A program made the position numbers and the translations under genes. The notes under the pieces are model-generated. The model had not been told where the DNA came from. It saw nothing but the letters and a program-made list of their open reading frames with translations, and ran no database searches. Of a stretch of DNA of 43,900 nt, positions 8,404 through 14,726 are shown piece after piece. The DNA is taken from assembly GCA_030827515.1 (NCBI GenBank), contig JAUREI010000011.1, positions 1 through 43,900 on the forward strand. The letters run 5' to 3'. The DNA comes from Prosthecobacter sp. (GTDB taxonomy: Bacteria; Verrucomicrobiota; Verrucomicrobiia; Verrucomicrobiales; Verrucomicrobiaceae). Every line of letters begins with the position of its first letter. The first letter of the stretch is position 1.

Positions 8404-8417
8404 GTGCGGTGGGACAT

Positions 8418-8447
8418 TTAATCTGGCCCGGTTTCCGCGGAATGCAA
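8418..8447 (-). promoter_or_regulatory. tRNA-Gln promoter
   Basis: Minus strand TTGCAT (8447-8442), 18-nt spacer, GATTAA (8423-8418), about 15 nt before the mature tRNA 5' end. Confidence 0.5.
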
Positions 8448-8475
8448 GAACTGTCTGCGAGGTCTTGCGGCCCAA

Positions 8476-9132
8476 TCAGCTTCGCCGCCGGCGCGCCAGC
8501 TGCAGGGCGAGGCTGACGAACCCGGCCAGCAACAGTCCCGCCGTCAGCCAGGTGCGAGTGCGCACCGATTCGGCCGGCTGAGAGAAAAAGGCCTCGGCGG
8601 CGTAACCGGTGACGTGGCGGTAGCGACGGGCGTTGAAACTGAACGGCACATTCAGGACCATGTCCTCCTGGACATACTCGGCCTCGACGCAGGCCAGCGG
8701 CCCGAGGGTTTCGAAAAGGTCGAAGGCGAGACAGAAATCAGCCACCGCCAAGGGGTGACGAGCTTGAAAATGAAGGTCGACCAGGCGCCCGGAATCGTGG
8801 GGGGGCGCTGATTGACCCTTGGGCCAGAGCGTTTCGAGCTGGGTGATCTCGCCGAGGTCGGCCGGGGCGCCGTCAATCTCCAGGCGGACGTGACGCTGCA
8901 GGGCCAGGGCCAGGGCCGGGCGTGCCGCCTCCAGTTCCAAGCCCCCGACGGACCCGTCGCCATTGCTGTCCAGCGGACAGAAGCGGGCCAGGCAGGGCAG
9001 GTTGAGGGTGAAGCGGAAGCCTAGTTCGCGAGGTTGGACATCGACCCGCAGGCGCACGACATCGTCGGGATGAGCCGACACCGTTGTGCCTGTCGCCATC
9101 AGGGCGGCGAGGAGCAACAGGAGCCGTGCCAT
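8476..9132 (-). CDS. Secreted, C-terminally anchored protein with an EF-hand-like loop
   Basis: A Sec signal peptide (MARLLLLLAALMATGTTVSA) is followed by mature HPDDVVRLRVDV. A calcium-loop-like segment DSNGDGSVGGLEL lies near residues 55-67. A transmembrane helix (TWLTAGLLLAGFVSLALQL) near the C-terminus ends in RRRRS, which would leave the bulk in the periplasm. The beginning resembles the extracytoplasmic part found in some HupE/UreJ-type proteins, but the polytopic part is absent; I cannot assign a family. The ATG at 9132 is chosen over an upstream in-frame start at 9165 because the signal peptide and promoter (TTGCGG-17-ACACTG) fit. It follows gatB by 37 nt on the same strand. Confidence 0.78.
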   Translation of the reverse strand: MARLLLLLAALMATGTTVSAHPDDVVRLRVDVQPRELGFRFTLNLPCLARFCPLDSNGDGSVGGLELEAARPALALALQRHVRLEIDGAPADLGEITQLETLWPKGQSAPPHDSGRLVDLHFQARHPLAVADFCLAFDLFETLGPLACVEAEYVQEDMVLNVPFSFNARRYRHVTGYAAEAFFSQPAESVRTRTWLTAGLLLAGFVSLALQLARRRRS

Positions 9133-9136
9133 GGCG

Positions 9137-9165
9137 CAGTGTCGTCGCGGCGCGGCGGTCCGCAA
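9137..9165 (-). promoter_or_regulatory. Putative promoter of the EF-hand-like anchored protein
   Basis: Minus strand TTGCGG (9165-9160), 17-nt spacer, ACACTG (9142-9137), 4 nt before the ATG. It overlaps the gatB 3' flank. The -10 box is weak. Confidence 0.35.
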
Positions 9166-9169
9166 GGGA

Positions 9170-10633
9170 TCAGCCGAGCACCTTGCGGCGGACGATCTCG
9201 GTCACCATTTTCGGGTTGGCCTTGCCCTGGCTGGCCTTCATCGCCTGGCCGGTGAACCAGTTCATCGCCTTGTCGTTGCCGCCCTTGACCTCGGCGACCT
9301 TGTCCGGGTTCGCGGCAAGGATCTGGTCGACGATCGCCTCAAGGGCGCCGCTGTCGCTGACCTGCTCAAAGCCCTTCGATTTGATGATGGCGGCCGGTTC
9401 GGCACCACTGGCCATCATCTCGGCAAACACTTCCTTCGCCTGGCTGTTGGAAATCTTGCCGGCCTCGACGGCGGCGGCCAAGGCGCTGAGTTGGGCCGGT
9501 TGCACCGCGCAGGCGGCGAGGCCGCCCTCGGTGTCCTTGAGCGCTCCGAGCAGGTCGTTGATGACCCAGTTGGCAACCTTCTTCGCCGGCACGGCGGGAT
9601 CGGCGCCAACCGCGGCTTCATACCAGGCGGCGAGCTGCTTGTCGCTGGCGAGCACACCGGCGTCGTAGGCGCTGCAACCATACTCGCTTTCGAAGCGGGA
9701 GCGCTTTTCGTGGGGCAACTCGGGCACCAGCGGGCGCACGCGCGCAACGATGTCGGGCGTGCGCAGCGGCAGCAGGTCGGGATCGGGGAAGTAGCGGTAG
9801 TCGTGCGCATCCTCCTTGGTGCGCATGAGCGTGGTCTCGCCGCGGTCGTCGTCCCAGCGGCGCGTGCTCTGGATGAGCTTTTCGCCGCGTTCCAGGCAGT
9901 CGATCTGGCGCTCCGACTCGAACTTGATGGCGCGGCGCACGGCCGACATCGAATTGAGGTTCTTCAACTCGATCTTGGCACCGAGCTGCTCCTGACCCTC
10001 GGGGCGGACCGAGATGTTGACGTCGCAGCGCATCTGCCCCTTCTCCATGTCGGCATCGCTGACGCCGCCATAAACAAGGATCTGGCGCAGGCTGGTCAGG
10101 TAGGCGAAGGCCTCCTCGGCGCTGGCGAGGTCGGGTTCGCTGACGATCTCCATGAGCGGCGTGCCGGCGCGGTTGAAGTCGATCGTCGTGAACTTGTCGT
10201 GGTGGGTGCTTTTGGCGACGTCCTCCTCCAGGTGGATGCGGGTCAGCTGGACGATCTTGCCGGGGTTGGCGATGCTCTTCTGCGCGTCCTTCGGATAGGC
10301 CAGATCATAGAGCGGCACACCGCCCTCGAGGCAGAGCGGCAGGTCGAACTGGGTGATCTGGTAGTTCTTCGGCATGTCCGGATAGAAGTAGTTCTTGCGG
10401 TCCCACTTCACGACCGGAGGGATCGAGCAGCCAAGCATGAGGCCGGTGAGGATCGTCTTCTCGATGGCAGCCTCGTTGAGCACCGGCAGGGCACCGGGCA
10501 GGCCGAGGCAGGTCGGGCAGGTCAGCGTGTTTGGCTCCTCGCCATAGGCCACCGCGCAGCCGCAGAACATCTTGCTGCGGGTGGTGAGCTGGGCGTGAAC
10601 TTCGAGGCCGATGGTGACGATGTACTTGGGCAT
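9170..10633 (-). CDS. gatB: Asp-tRNA(Asn)/Glu-tRNA(Gln) amidotransferase subunit B
   Basis: GatB binds the misacylated tRNA and, with GatA and GatC, converts Glu-tRNA(Gln) or Asp-tRNA(Asn) to the amide form. The protein (487 aa) starts MPKYIVTIGLEVHAQL, followed by CPTCLGLPGALPVLN, YFYPDMPKNYQITQ, the GAKIELKNLNSM block and EDAHDYRYFPDPDL. A YqeY-like C-terminal domain (about 330-487) carries the ISNSQAKEVF stretch. The ATG at 10633 is preferred over one at 10645, which would overlap the likely -10 box. gatA and gatC are not in the window. Confidence 0.97.
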   Translation of the reverse strand: MPKYIVTIGLEVHAQLTTRSKMFCGCAVAYGEEPNTLTCPTCLGLPGALPVLNEAAIEKTILTGLMLGCSIPPVVKWDRKNYFYPDMPKNYQITQFDLPLCLEGGVPLYDLAYPKDAQKSIANPGKIVQLTRIHLEEDVAKSTHHDKFTTIDFNRAGTPLMEIVSEPDLASAEEAFAYLTSLRQILVYGGVSDADMEKGQMRCDVNISVRPEGQEQLGAKIELKNLNSMSAVRRAIKFESERQIDCLERGEKLIQSTRRWDDDRGETTLMRTKEDAHDYRYFPDPDLLPLRTPDIVARVRPLVPELPHEKRSRFESEYGCSAYDAGVLASDKQLAAWYEAAVGADPAVPAKKVANWVINDLLGALKDTEGGLAACAVQPAQLSALAAAVEAGKISNSQAKEVFAEMMASGAEPAAIIKSKGFEQVSDSGALEAIVDQILAANPDKVAEVKGGNDKAMNWFTGQAMKASQGKANPKMVTEIVRRKVLG

Positions 10634-10643
10634 GACGAAGCTC

Positions 10644-10673
10644 ATCCGAAGCGCCGACTCGGGCCCGATGCAA
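10644..10673 (-). promoter_or_regulatory. Putative gatB promoter
   Basis: Minus strand TTGCAT (10673-10668), 18-nt spacer, TCGGAT (10649-10644), 10 nt before the ATG. The -10 box is weak. Confidence 0.35.
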
Positions 10674-10686
10674 GGGCGAAGGTGCC

Positions 10687-10763
10687 GGGGGCTGTGACCC
10701 CGTGGATTTTCGCGGGTCATTGCCCCGCGCTGCGGAAGACGGCGGGTCACAGCCTCGCGCTAC
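10687..10763. repeat. Composite intergenic palindrome, copy A of a REP-like family
   Basis: The core 10687-10735 matches 14301-14350 at about 85% identity by eye (shared GTGACCCCGTGG, CGGGTC and TGCCCCGC). An extra arm gives a perfect 11-bp stem GGCTGTGACCC (10690-10700) / GGGTCACAGCC (10744-10754). It fills the gap between gatB and the HAD phosphatase, and its right end contains that gene's TAG stop codon (10760-10762). Confidence 0.75.
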
Positions 10764-11308
10764 TGGGTCAAGGGTGGCAGCTCGGCGGCAAGCAGGGTGG
10801 CCAGGCCGGTGGTGTCGGGCAGGTGGTGCGTGGCGACCGCTGCGCAGGGCGGTTCGTCGCCGATGCGCACGGTGTGCGGGACGCCGGCGTGACGGGCCAT
10901 GAGGATGTCGCGATCGGCGTCGCCGACGAGCCAGCTGCGACCCAGATCGAGATGGAGGTCGGCCGCGGCGCGCTGAAGCATCTCGGGACTCGGCTTGCGG
11001 CAGGTGCAGTCCGGATCGCTGGCCAGGCAGGTGCAGGCATACAGCCCGTCAAAGGCGGCACCGTCGGCGGCGAGCCGCTCCTGCATGCGCGCATGGATGT
11101 CGTCCAGGTCGGTCTGGCTCATCAGGCCCTTGCCCACTCCCTGCTGGCTGGTCGCCAGCACCAGGGCGTAGCCTGCCTCGCGACAGACCCGCAGGGCTTC
11201 GACGATGCCCGGGGCAAACTCGAAGTCCGCCCAGCGCAGCACGTAGCCGGCACCGGGCGAGACGTTGACGACGCCGTCGCGATCGAAGAACACGGCGGGC
11301 CGGCTCAT
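10760..11308 (-). CDS. HAD-IIIA phosphatase (GmhB/HisB-N type), coupled to ribD
   Basis: A magnesium-dependent phosphatase of the haloacid dehalogenase superfamily, 182 aa. The catalytic motif I FFDRDGVVN lies at residues 8-16, motif II is SQQGVGKG, and motif IV is VGDADRDILMA. A zinc-loop-like Cys cluster C-x-C-x6-C-x-C-RKP has the short spacing of the HisB N-terminal domain rather than the longer GmhB loop, with Cys replacing the usual His. Start ATG 11308 overlaps the ribD stop by 4 nt (ATGA), which implies translational coupling. Possible substrates are D,D-heptose 1,7-bisphosphate, histidinol phosphate or, given the coupling, the phosphorylated pyrimidine product of RibD. The sequence alone does not decide. 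Confidence 0.87.
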   Translation of the reverse strand: MSRPAVFFDRDGVVNVSPGAGYVLRWADFEFAPGIVEALRVCREAGYALVLATSQQGVGKGLMSQTDLDDIHARMQERLAADGAAFDGLYACTCLASDPDCTCRKPSPEMLQRAAADLHLDLGRSWLVGDADRDILMARHAGVPHTVRIGDEPPCAAVATHHLPDTTGLATLLAAELPPLTQ

Positions 11309-12366
11309 GGTTCGCCCTCCGTTGCATCGGCCCAGACCGGGCGGGCGGTCAGGCACAGGTTGTCGCCCAGCGCTTCCACATGGACGTCAGCCAGCCCCAC
11401 CGAGGCCGCCCAAGGCTCGGTCCCGAGGGCGGGGGTGGTGCCGGCCCCACACAGGCGCGGGGCGAGATACCAGTGCACCTCGTCGACCAGCCGCCGGGCA
11501 AAGGCCTGGCCAAGAACCTGACCGCCGCCTTCAATCAGAACAGTGGTGACGCCACGCCTGCCGAGTTCGAGCAGGGCGGTGCGCAGGTCGGGGCCGGGCA
11601 GGATAAGAGTGCGTTCCCGGTGGGCATCGGTGAACAGGCGGGCGGTCGCCGGCAGTTGGCCGCTGCGGCTGAGTACCACCCGCCAGGGCTGTGGTCGGTC
11701 GGAGTCGGCACTGTCGCGGAGCGTGAGTTGTGGGTCGTCCTGGCGGACGGTTTCGGCGCCGACCAGAATGGCGTCGACGCGACGCCGGAGTGAACGGCCG
11801 TGGGCGCGTGCGGCTTCGCTGGTCAGCCAGGGGCCTTCGCCGGCTGGCCGGGTGAGGCGGCCGTCGAGGCTGGTGGCGGCCTTGGCGATGACCCAGGGCA
11901 GCCCGGTGGTGATCCATTTGGCAAACGGTCGAATCAAGGCGGTGCACTCCGCTTCCAGCACGCCGGTGGTGACGGACAGGCCGGCGTCGCGCAGCAGGGT
12001 TTCAGCCCGGCCGGCGTGCCCGGGGTTTGGATCGCGGGCGCCCCAGACGACACGACCCAGACCGGCGGCGATCAGGGCCTCGGTGCAGGGGCCGGTGCGG
12101 CCATGCGTGGAACAGGGTTCGAGGGTGACGTAGATCGTCGCTCCGCGCAGGCGCTGCGGGTGGCGGGCGGCGGCGTCGCGCAGGGCCTCAATTTCGGCAT
12201 GCGGTTTGCCGGCGCGCTGATGCCAGCCTTGGCCGAGCCGTTCGCCATCGGCGACCACGACCGCGCCCACCGGAGGGTTGGGGCTGGTCAGGCCAACACC
12301 GCGCCGGCCCTGCTCGAGCGCCAGGCGCATCCAGCGGGCGTCGTCGGATTCGGCGGCGGCGGACAT
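11305..12366 (-). CDS. ribD: Bifunctional riboflavin deaminase/reductase
   Basis: RibD deaminates 2,5-diamino-6-ribosylamino-pyrimidinone 5'-phosphate and then reduces the ribosyl chain with NADPH. The N-terminal deaminase domain (about 8-150) has SPNPPVGAVVV, the zinc site HAEIEAL and PCSTHGRTGPCTEAL. The C-terminal reductase domain (about 155-345) has KAATSLDGRL, ILVGAETVRQDDPQLTLR and TVLIEGGG. Length 353 aa is normal. It has a good promoter (TTGCAC-17-TATCGA) with a 5-nt gap to the ATG, leaving no room for an FMN riboswitch. It is followed, in 4-nt overlap, by a HAD phosphatase. Confidence 0.96.
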   Translation of the reverse strand: MSAAAESDDARWMRLALEQGRRGVGLTSPNPPVGAVVVADGERLGQGWHQRAGKPHAEIEALRDAAARHPQRLRGATIYVTLEPCSTHGRTGPCTEALIAAGLGRVVWGARDPNPGHAGRAETLLRDAGLSVTTGVLEAECTALIRPFAKWITTGLPWVIAKAATSLDGRLTRPAGEGPWLTSEAARAHGRSLRRRVDAILVGAETVRQDDPQLTLRDSADSDRPQPWRVVLSRSGQLPATARLFTDAHRERTLILPGPDLRTALLELGRRGVTTVLIEGGGQVLGQAFARRLVDEVHWYLAPRLCGAGTTPALGTEPWAASVGLADVHVEALGDNLCLTARPVWADATEGEP

Positions 12367-12371
12367 GCGCT

Positions 12372-12400
12372 TCGATACGATGGCCGGCGGGCACGTGCAA
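12372..12400 (-). promoter_or_regulatory. ribD promoter
   Basis: Minus strand TTGCAC (12400-12395), 17-nt spacer, TATCGA (12377-12372), 5 nt before the ATG at 12366. The mRNA would be leaderless. Confidence 0.55.
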
Positions 12401-12455
12401 GGGCTGCGGTCATTCCGTGCTGGTCCCCGGCGCGGAATTCTGGGAGAATGAACTC

Positions 12456-13448
12456 ATGCACCGCAATGAGAAAGCCGAACTGTTCCATGAGTTGGCCAAG
12501 CTGACGGCGGCGGACTTTCATCTCGATCGCGCCCTGCAGCTGTTGCTCGACCAGAAGGCGGGTGCGGGTCGGCGGGCCTGGCTTGAGGCCTTGCAGCGGG
12601 GCTTGGGCGAAGGGCGGGGCGTGGCCGAATCACTGCGCGTTCACGGTGGGGGCCTGGCCGACGGAATGGAAATCGCCCTGCTGTCGGCGGGTGAGCGCAG
12701 CGGCCGGCTGACCCCCGCCCTCGAGCATCTCGCGCGTTACCACGCCTCGGTTGCCGAAGCGGCAGCGAAGGCGCGCGCGGCGTTGCTTTACCCCTTGCTG
12801 TTGCTGCACGTGGCGGTCGTGCTGCCGGAAATTCCCGCGACCCTGCAGGCGGAGGCGGGGGTGGCCGGTTTTGTCATCGGAGTGCTGTGGCGGCTGGGAC
12901 TGCTCTGGGGCGGGCTGTTGACGCTCGGCCTGCTTTGGCGATGGGCGGAGCGTCGTGCCGAACGGGATCCGGGTCCGGACCGCTGGCTCGGTCGCCTGCC
13001 GCTGGTGGGGGCTCCGCGCCGCCACTGGGCGCTGGCCCGTTTCTGTCAGGTCTTTCACGCCGGCCTGCTGGCGGCCCTGCGTCCCTCGGAATGCTGCCGA
13101 CTGGCCGGCGAGGCCGCGCAGTCCGGTCTGTTGCGAAGGGGTGGAGAAACGGCGGCACATCGGGTTGAGGCGGGGGAAACGCTGGCCGAGGCCCTGGCGG
13201 CCGCGTCCTGTTTTGAACCCGCCTTCGTGAACGCCGTGGCCACGGCCGAGGAGGTCGGTGGCGTTGATGACGAGATGCGTCGCTGGGCGAAGGCGGAAAG
13301 CCTGCGTGCCGCCGAGGCCATCGAGCGGTTGGCAGTCTGGCTGCCGCGCCTCGGCTATGCCCTGGTTGTCGCCTACGTGATCTGGCGCATCTTCAGCCTG
13401 ATGCTCGGTTACTTCGCCGGCTTCAGCCGGTTGCTCGAGGGAGCGTGA
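12456..13448 (+). CDS. PilC/GspF-like inner-membrane protein
   Basis: The 330-aa protein has the two-fold layout of type II secretion/type IV pilus platform proteins. An N-terminal helical domain includes FHELAKLTAADFHLDRALQ and MEIALLSAGERSGRLTPAL, matching the F-domain GE.SG.L signature. Two hydrophobic segments lie near 107-125 and 135-160. A second F-like domain includes RFCQVFHAGLLA and AVATAEEVGGVDDEM, and a final transmembrane helix lies near 300-325. Classical pilus assembly neighbours (PilB ATPase, PilM-Q, pilins) are missing. The ATG at 12456 has one of the few plausible Shine-Dalgarno motifs in the window (GGGAG, 9 nt spacing). It diverges from ribD and converges with trpC. Confidence 0.85.
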   Translation: MHRNEKAELFHELAKLTAADFHLDRALQLLLDQKAGAGRRAWLEALQRGLGEGRGVAESLRVHGGGLADGMEIALLSAGERSGRLTPALEHLARYHASVAEAAAKARAALLYPLLLLHVAVVLPEIPATLQAEAGVAGFVIGVLWRLGLLWGGLLTLGLLWRWAERRAERDPGPDRWLGRLPLVGAPRRHWALARFCQVFHAGLLAALRPSECCRLAGEAAQSGLLRRGGETAAHRVEAGETLAEALAAASCFEPAFVNAVATAEEVGGVDDEMRRWAKAESLRAAEAIERLAVWLPRLGYALVVAYVIWRIFSLMLGYFAGFSRLLEGA

Positions 13449-13455
13449 AGCCGGT

Positions 13456-14238
13456 TCAGGGTTTGGCCGCGCGCAGGGCGGGCAGATCGGCGAGGATGTT
13501 CGTGCTGCGCATCAGCGTCTCGCCGACGAGCAGGGCGTCGGCGCCGGCCTCGGCGAGGCGCTCGGCATCGGCGGGGGTTTTGATGCCGCTTTCGGCGACG
13601 AGCAGGATGTCGTCGGGCACCTCCTCGGCGAGGGCCTCGGTCGTGGCGAGATCGACGGTGAAACTCTTCAGGTTGCGGTTGTTGACGCCGATGATGCGCG
13701 CGTCGGTGGCAAGCGCCCGCTCAAGTTCGGCAAGGTCGTGCACCTCGACGAGGGCGTCGAGCTGGTAGGTGTGAGCGACCTCGAGCAGGTGTTCCAGAGT
13801 CGGCTGGTCGAGCGCGGCGACGATGAGCAGGATGGCGTCGGCACCGGCGACCACGGCCTCGTAAATCTGCGCCTCGTGAATGATGAAGTCCTTGCGCAGA
13901 CAGGGGATGTCGACCTGGGAGCGGATGAGCGACAGGTATTCGAGGCGACCCTGGAAGTATTTTTCGTCGGTCAGGATCGACAGCGCGCTGGCGCCGGCCT
14001 TTTCGTAGCCGCGGGCAATGGTGAGAGGATCGAAGTCGGCGGCGATGGTGCCGGCCGATGGCGAGGCTCGCTTGACCTCGGCGATCATGGCCAGGCGCGT
14101 GGGGTCGGCGCGGAGAGCATCGGCGAAGGAGCGGACATCGTCGCGCAGCGCGGCGGCGGCGCGCAGTTTGTCCGCGCGTGGCAGCAGTTTTTCCACCTCG
14201 GTGCGCTTGTGCGCGATGATCTCGTCCAGCTTGTTCAT
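13456..14238 (-). CDS. trpC: Indole-3-glycerol phosphate synthase
   Basis: Converts 1-(2-carboxyphenylamino)-1-deoxyribulose 5-phosphate to indole-3-glycerol phosphate in tryptophan synthesis. Family motifs in order: MIAEVKRASPSAG, ALSILTDEKYFQG, CLRKDFIIHEAQIYEA, GADAILLI, GVNNRNLKSFTVD, VAESGI and GADALLVGE. Length 260 aa is typical. No other trp gene is adjacent. The ATG lies 9 nt after a TTGCGT-16-CATCTT promoter. The stop codons of trpC and the convergent PilC-like gene are only 7 nt apart. Confidence 0.97.
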   Translation of the reverse strand: MNKLDEIIAHKRTEVEKLLPRADKLRAAAALRDDVRSFADALRADPTRLAMIAEVKRASPSAGTIAADFDPLTIARGYEKAGASALSILTDEKYFQGRLEYLSLIRSQVDIPCLRKDFIIHEAQIYEAVVAGADAILLIVAALDQPTLEHLLEVAHTYQLDALVEVHDLAELERALATDARIIGVNNRNLKSFTVDLATTEALAEEVPDDILLVAESGIKTPADAERLAEAGADALLVGETLMRSTNILADLPALRAAKP

Positions 14239-14247
14239 GGGGCGCGG

Positions 14248-14275
14248 AAGATGCGGCGAAGCGGCGCGGACGCAA
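14248..14275 (-). promoter_or_regulatory. trpC promoter
   Basis: Minus strand TTGCGT (14275-14270), 16-nt spacer, CATCTT (14253-14248). The same CATCTT -10 box occurs before the PBP2 gene. No attenuator-like leader exists because only 9 nt separate it from the ATG. Confidence 0.45.
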
Positions 14276-14292
14276 GCGGGGATGCGATGCCG

Positions 14293-14350
14293 CTGTAGAC
14301 GGGGGCAGTGACCCCGTGGGTTTTTGGCGGGTCGATGCCCCGCACTACAG
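14293..14350. repeat. Intergenic palindrome, copy B of a REP-like family
   Basis: A 58-bp element with perfect ends CTGTAG (14293-14298) / CTACAG (14345-14350) and inner arms CGGGGGCAGTGACCC / GGGTCGATGCCCCG around a T-rich loop. It folds into one long imperfect hairpin. It lies between the TPR gene and trpC and resembles the element at 10687-10735. Confidence 0.75.
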
Positions 14351-14357
14351 AAGGCCG

Positions 14358-14717
14358 TTACAGCGCCGCGTCCTTGACGACCCTGCCGCCGAGCGAAAGG
14401 ATGCGCGCCTTGCCCTTGGCGTCCTCGGCCTCGGCGATCTGGCCGGCGCGGACATACATCTGTGAGAGGCCGGTCCAGGCAAGAAGGTCGTTGGGCCTCA
14501 GGGTGGTGGCCATCAACCCGGCGCCGATCGCCTCCCGGACTTCGCCGGTCTTGAGCAGGGCCATGCCGAGGGCATGCCAGCCGTCGAAAAACTGCGGGTC
14601 GAGGGCGACGCAGCGTCGATACAGAACGACCGCCTCGTCGAGTTCGCCGACGGCGAGATGGCCGTTGGCCTCGTCAAAGAGCGCCTCGAGCTCGGTGGAG
14701 TCATCGGCAGCGCTCAT
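14358..14717 (-). CDS. Small TPR protein
   Basis: A 119-aa protein with about three tetratricopeptide units: LEALFDEANGHLAVGELDEA, VLYRRCVALDPQFFDGWHALG, and LLKTGEVREAIGAGLMATTLRPNDLLAWTG-type helices. No signal peptide, so it is probably cytosolic and a protein-protein adaptor. It starts 9 nt downstream of the PpiD-like gene on the same strand and is likely cotranscribed with it. Small TPR proteins next to SurA/PpiD-type chaperones may be functional partners, but here this is inference from position. Confidence 0.85.
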   Translation of the reverse strand: MSAADDSTELEALFDEANGHLAVGELDEAVVLYRRCVALDPQFFDGWHALGMALLKTGEVREAIGAGLMATTLRPNDLLAWTGLSQMYVRAGQIAEAEDAKGKARILSLGGRVVKDAAL

Positions 14718-14726
14718 GTCGGTGCA

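Noticed and set aside
8332-8404. Alternative tRNA acceptor register CTACCCC/GGGGTAG
   Set aside because: The register TACCCCT/AGGGGTA gives correct positions 8-9, a G73 discriminator and an encoded CCA, matching tRNA-Gln better.
12367-12455. FMN riboswitch before ribD
   Set aside because: The promoter lies 5 nt from the start codon and no RFN-element motifs are visible.
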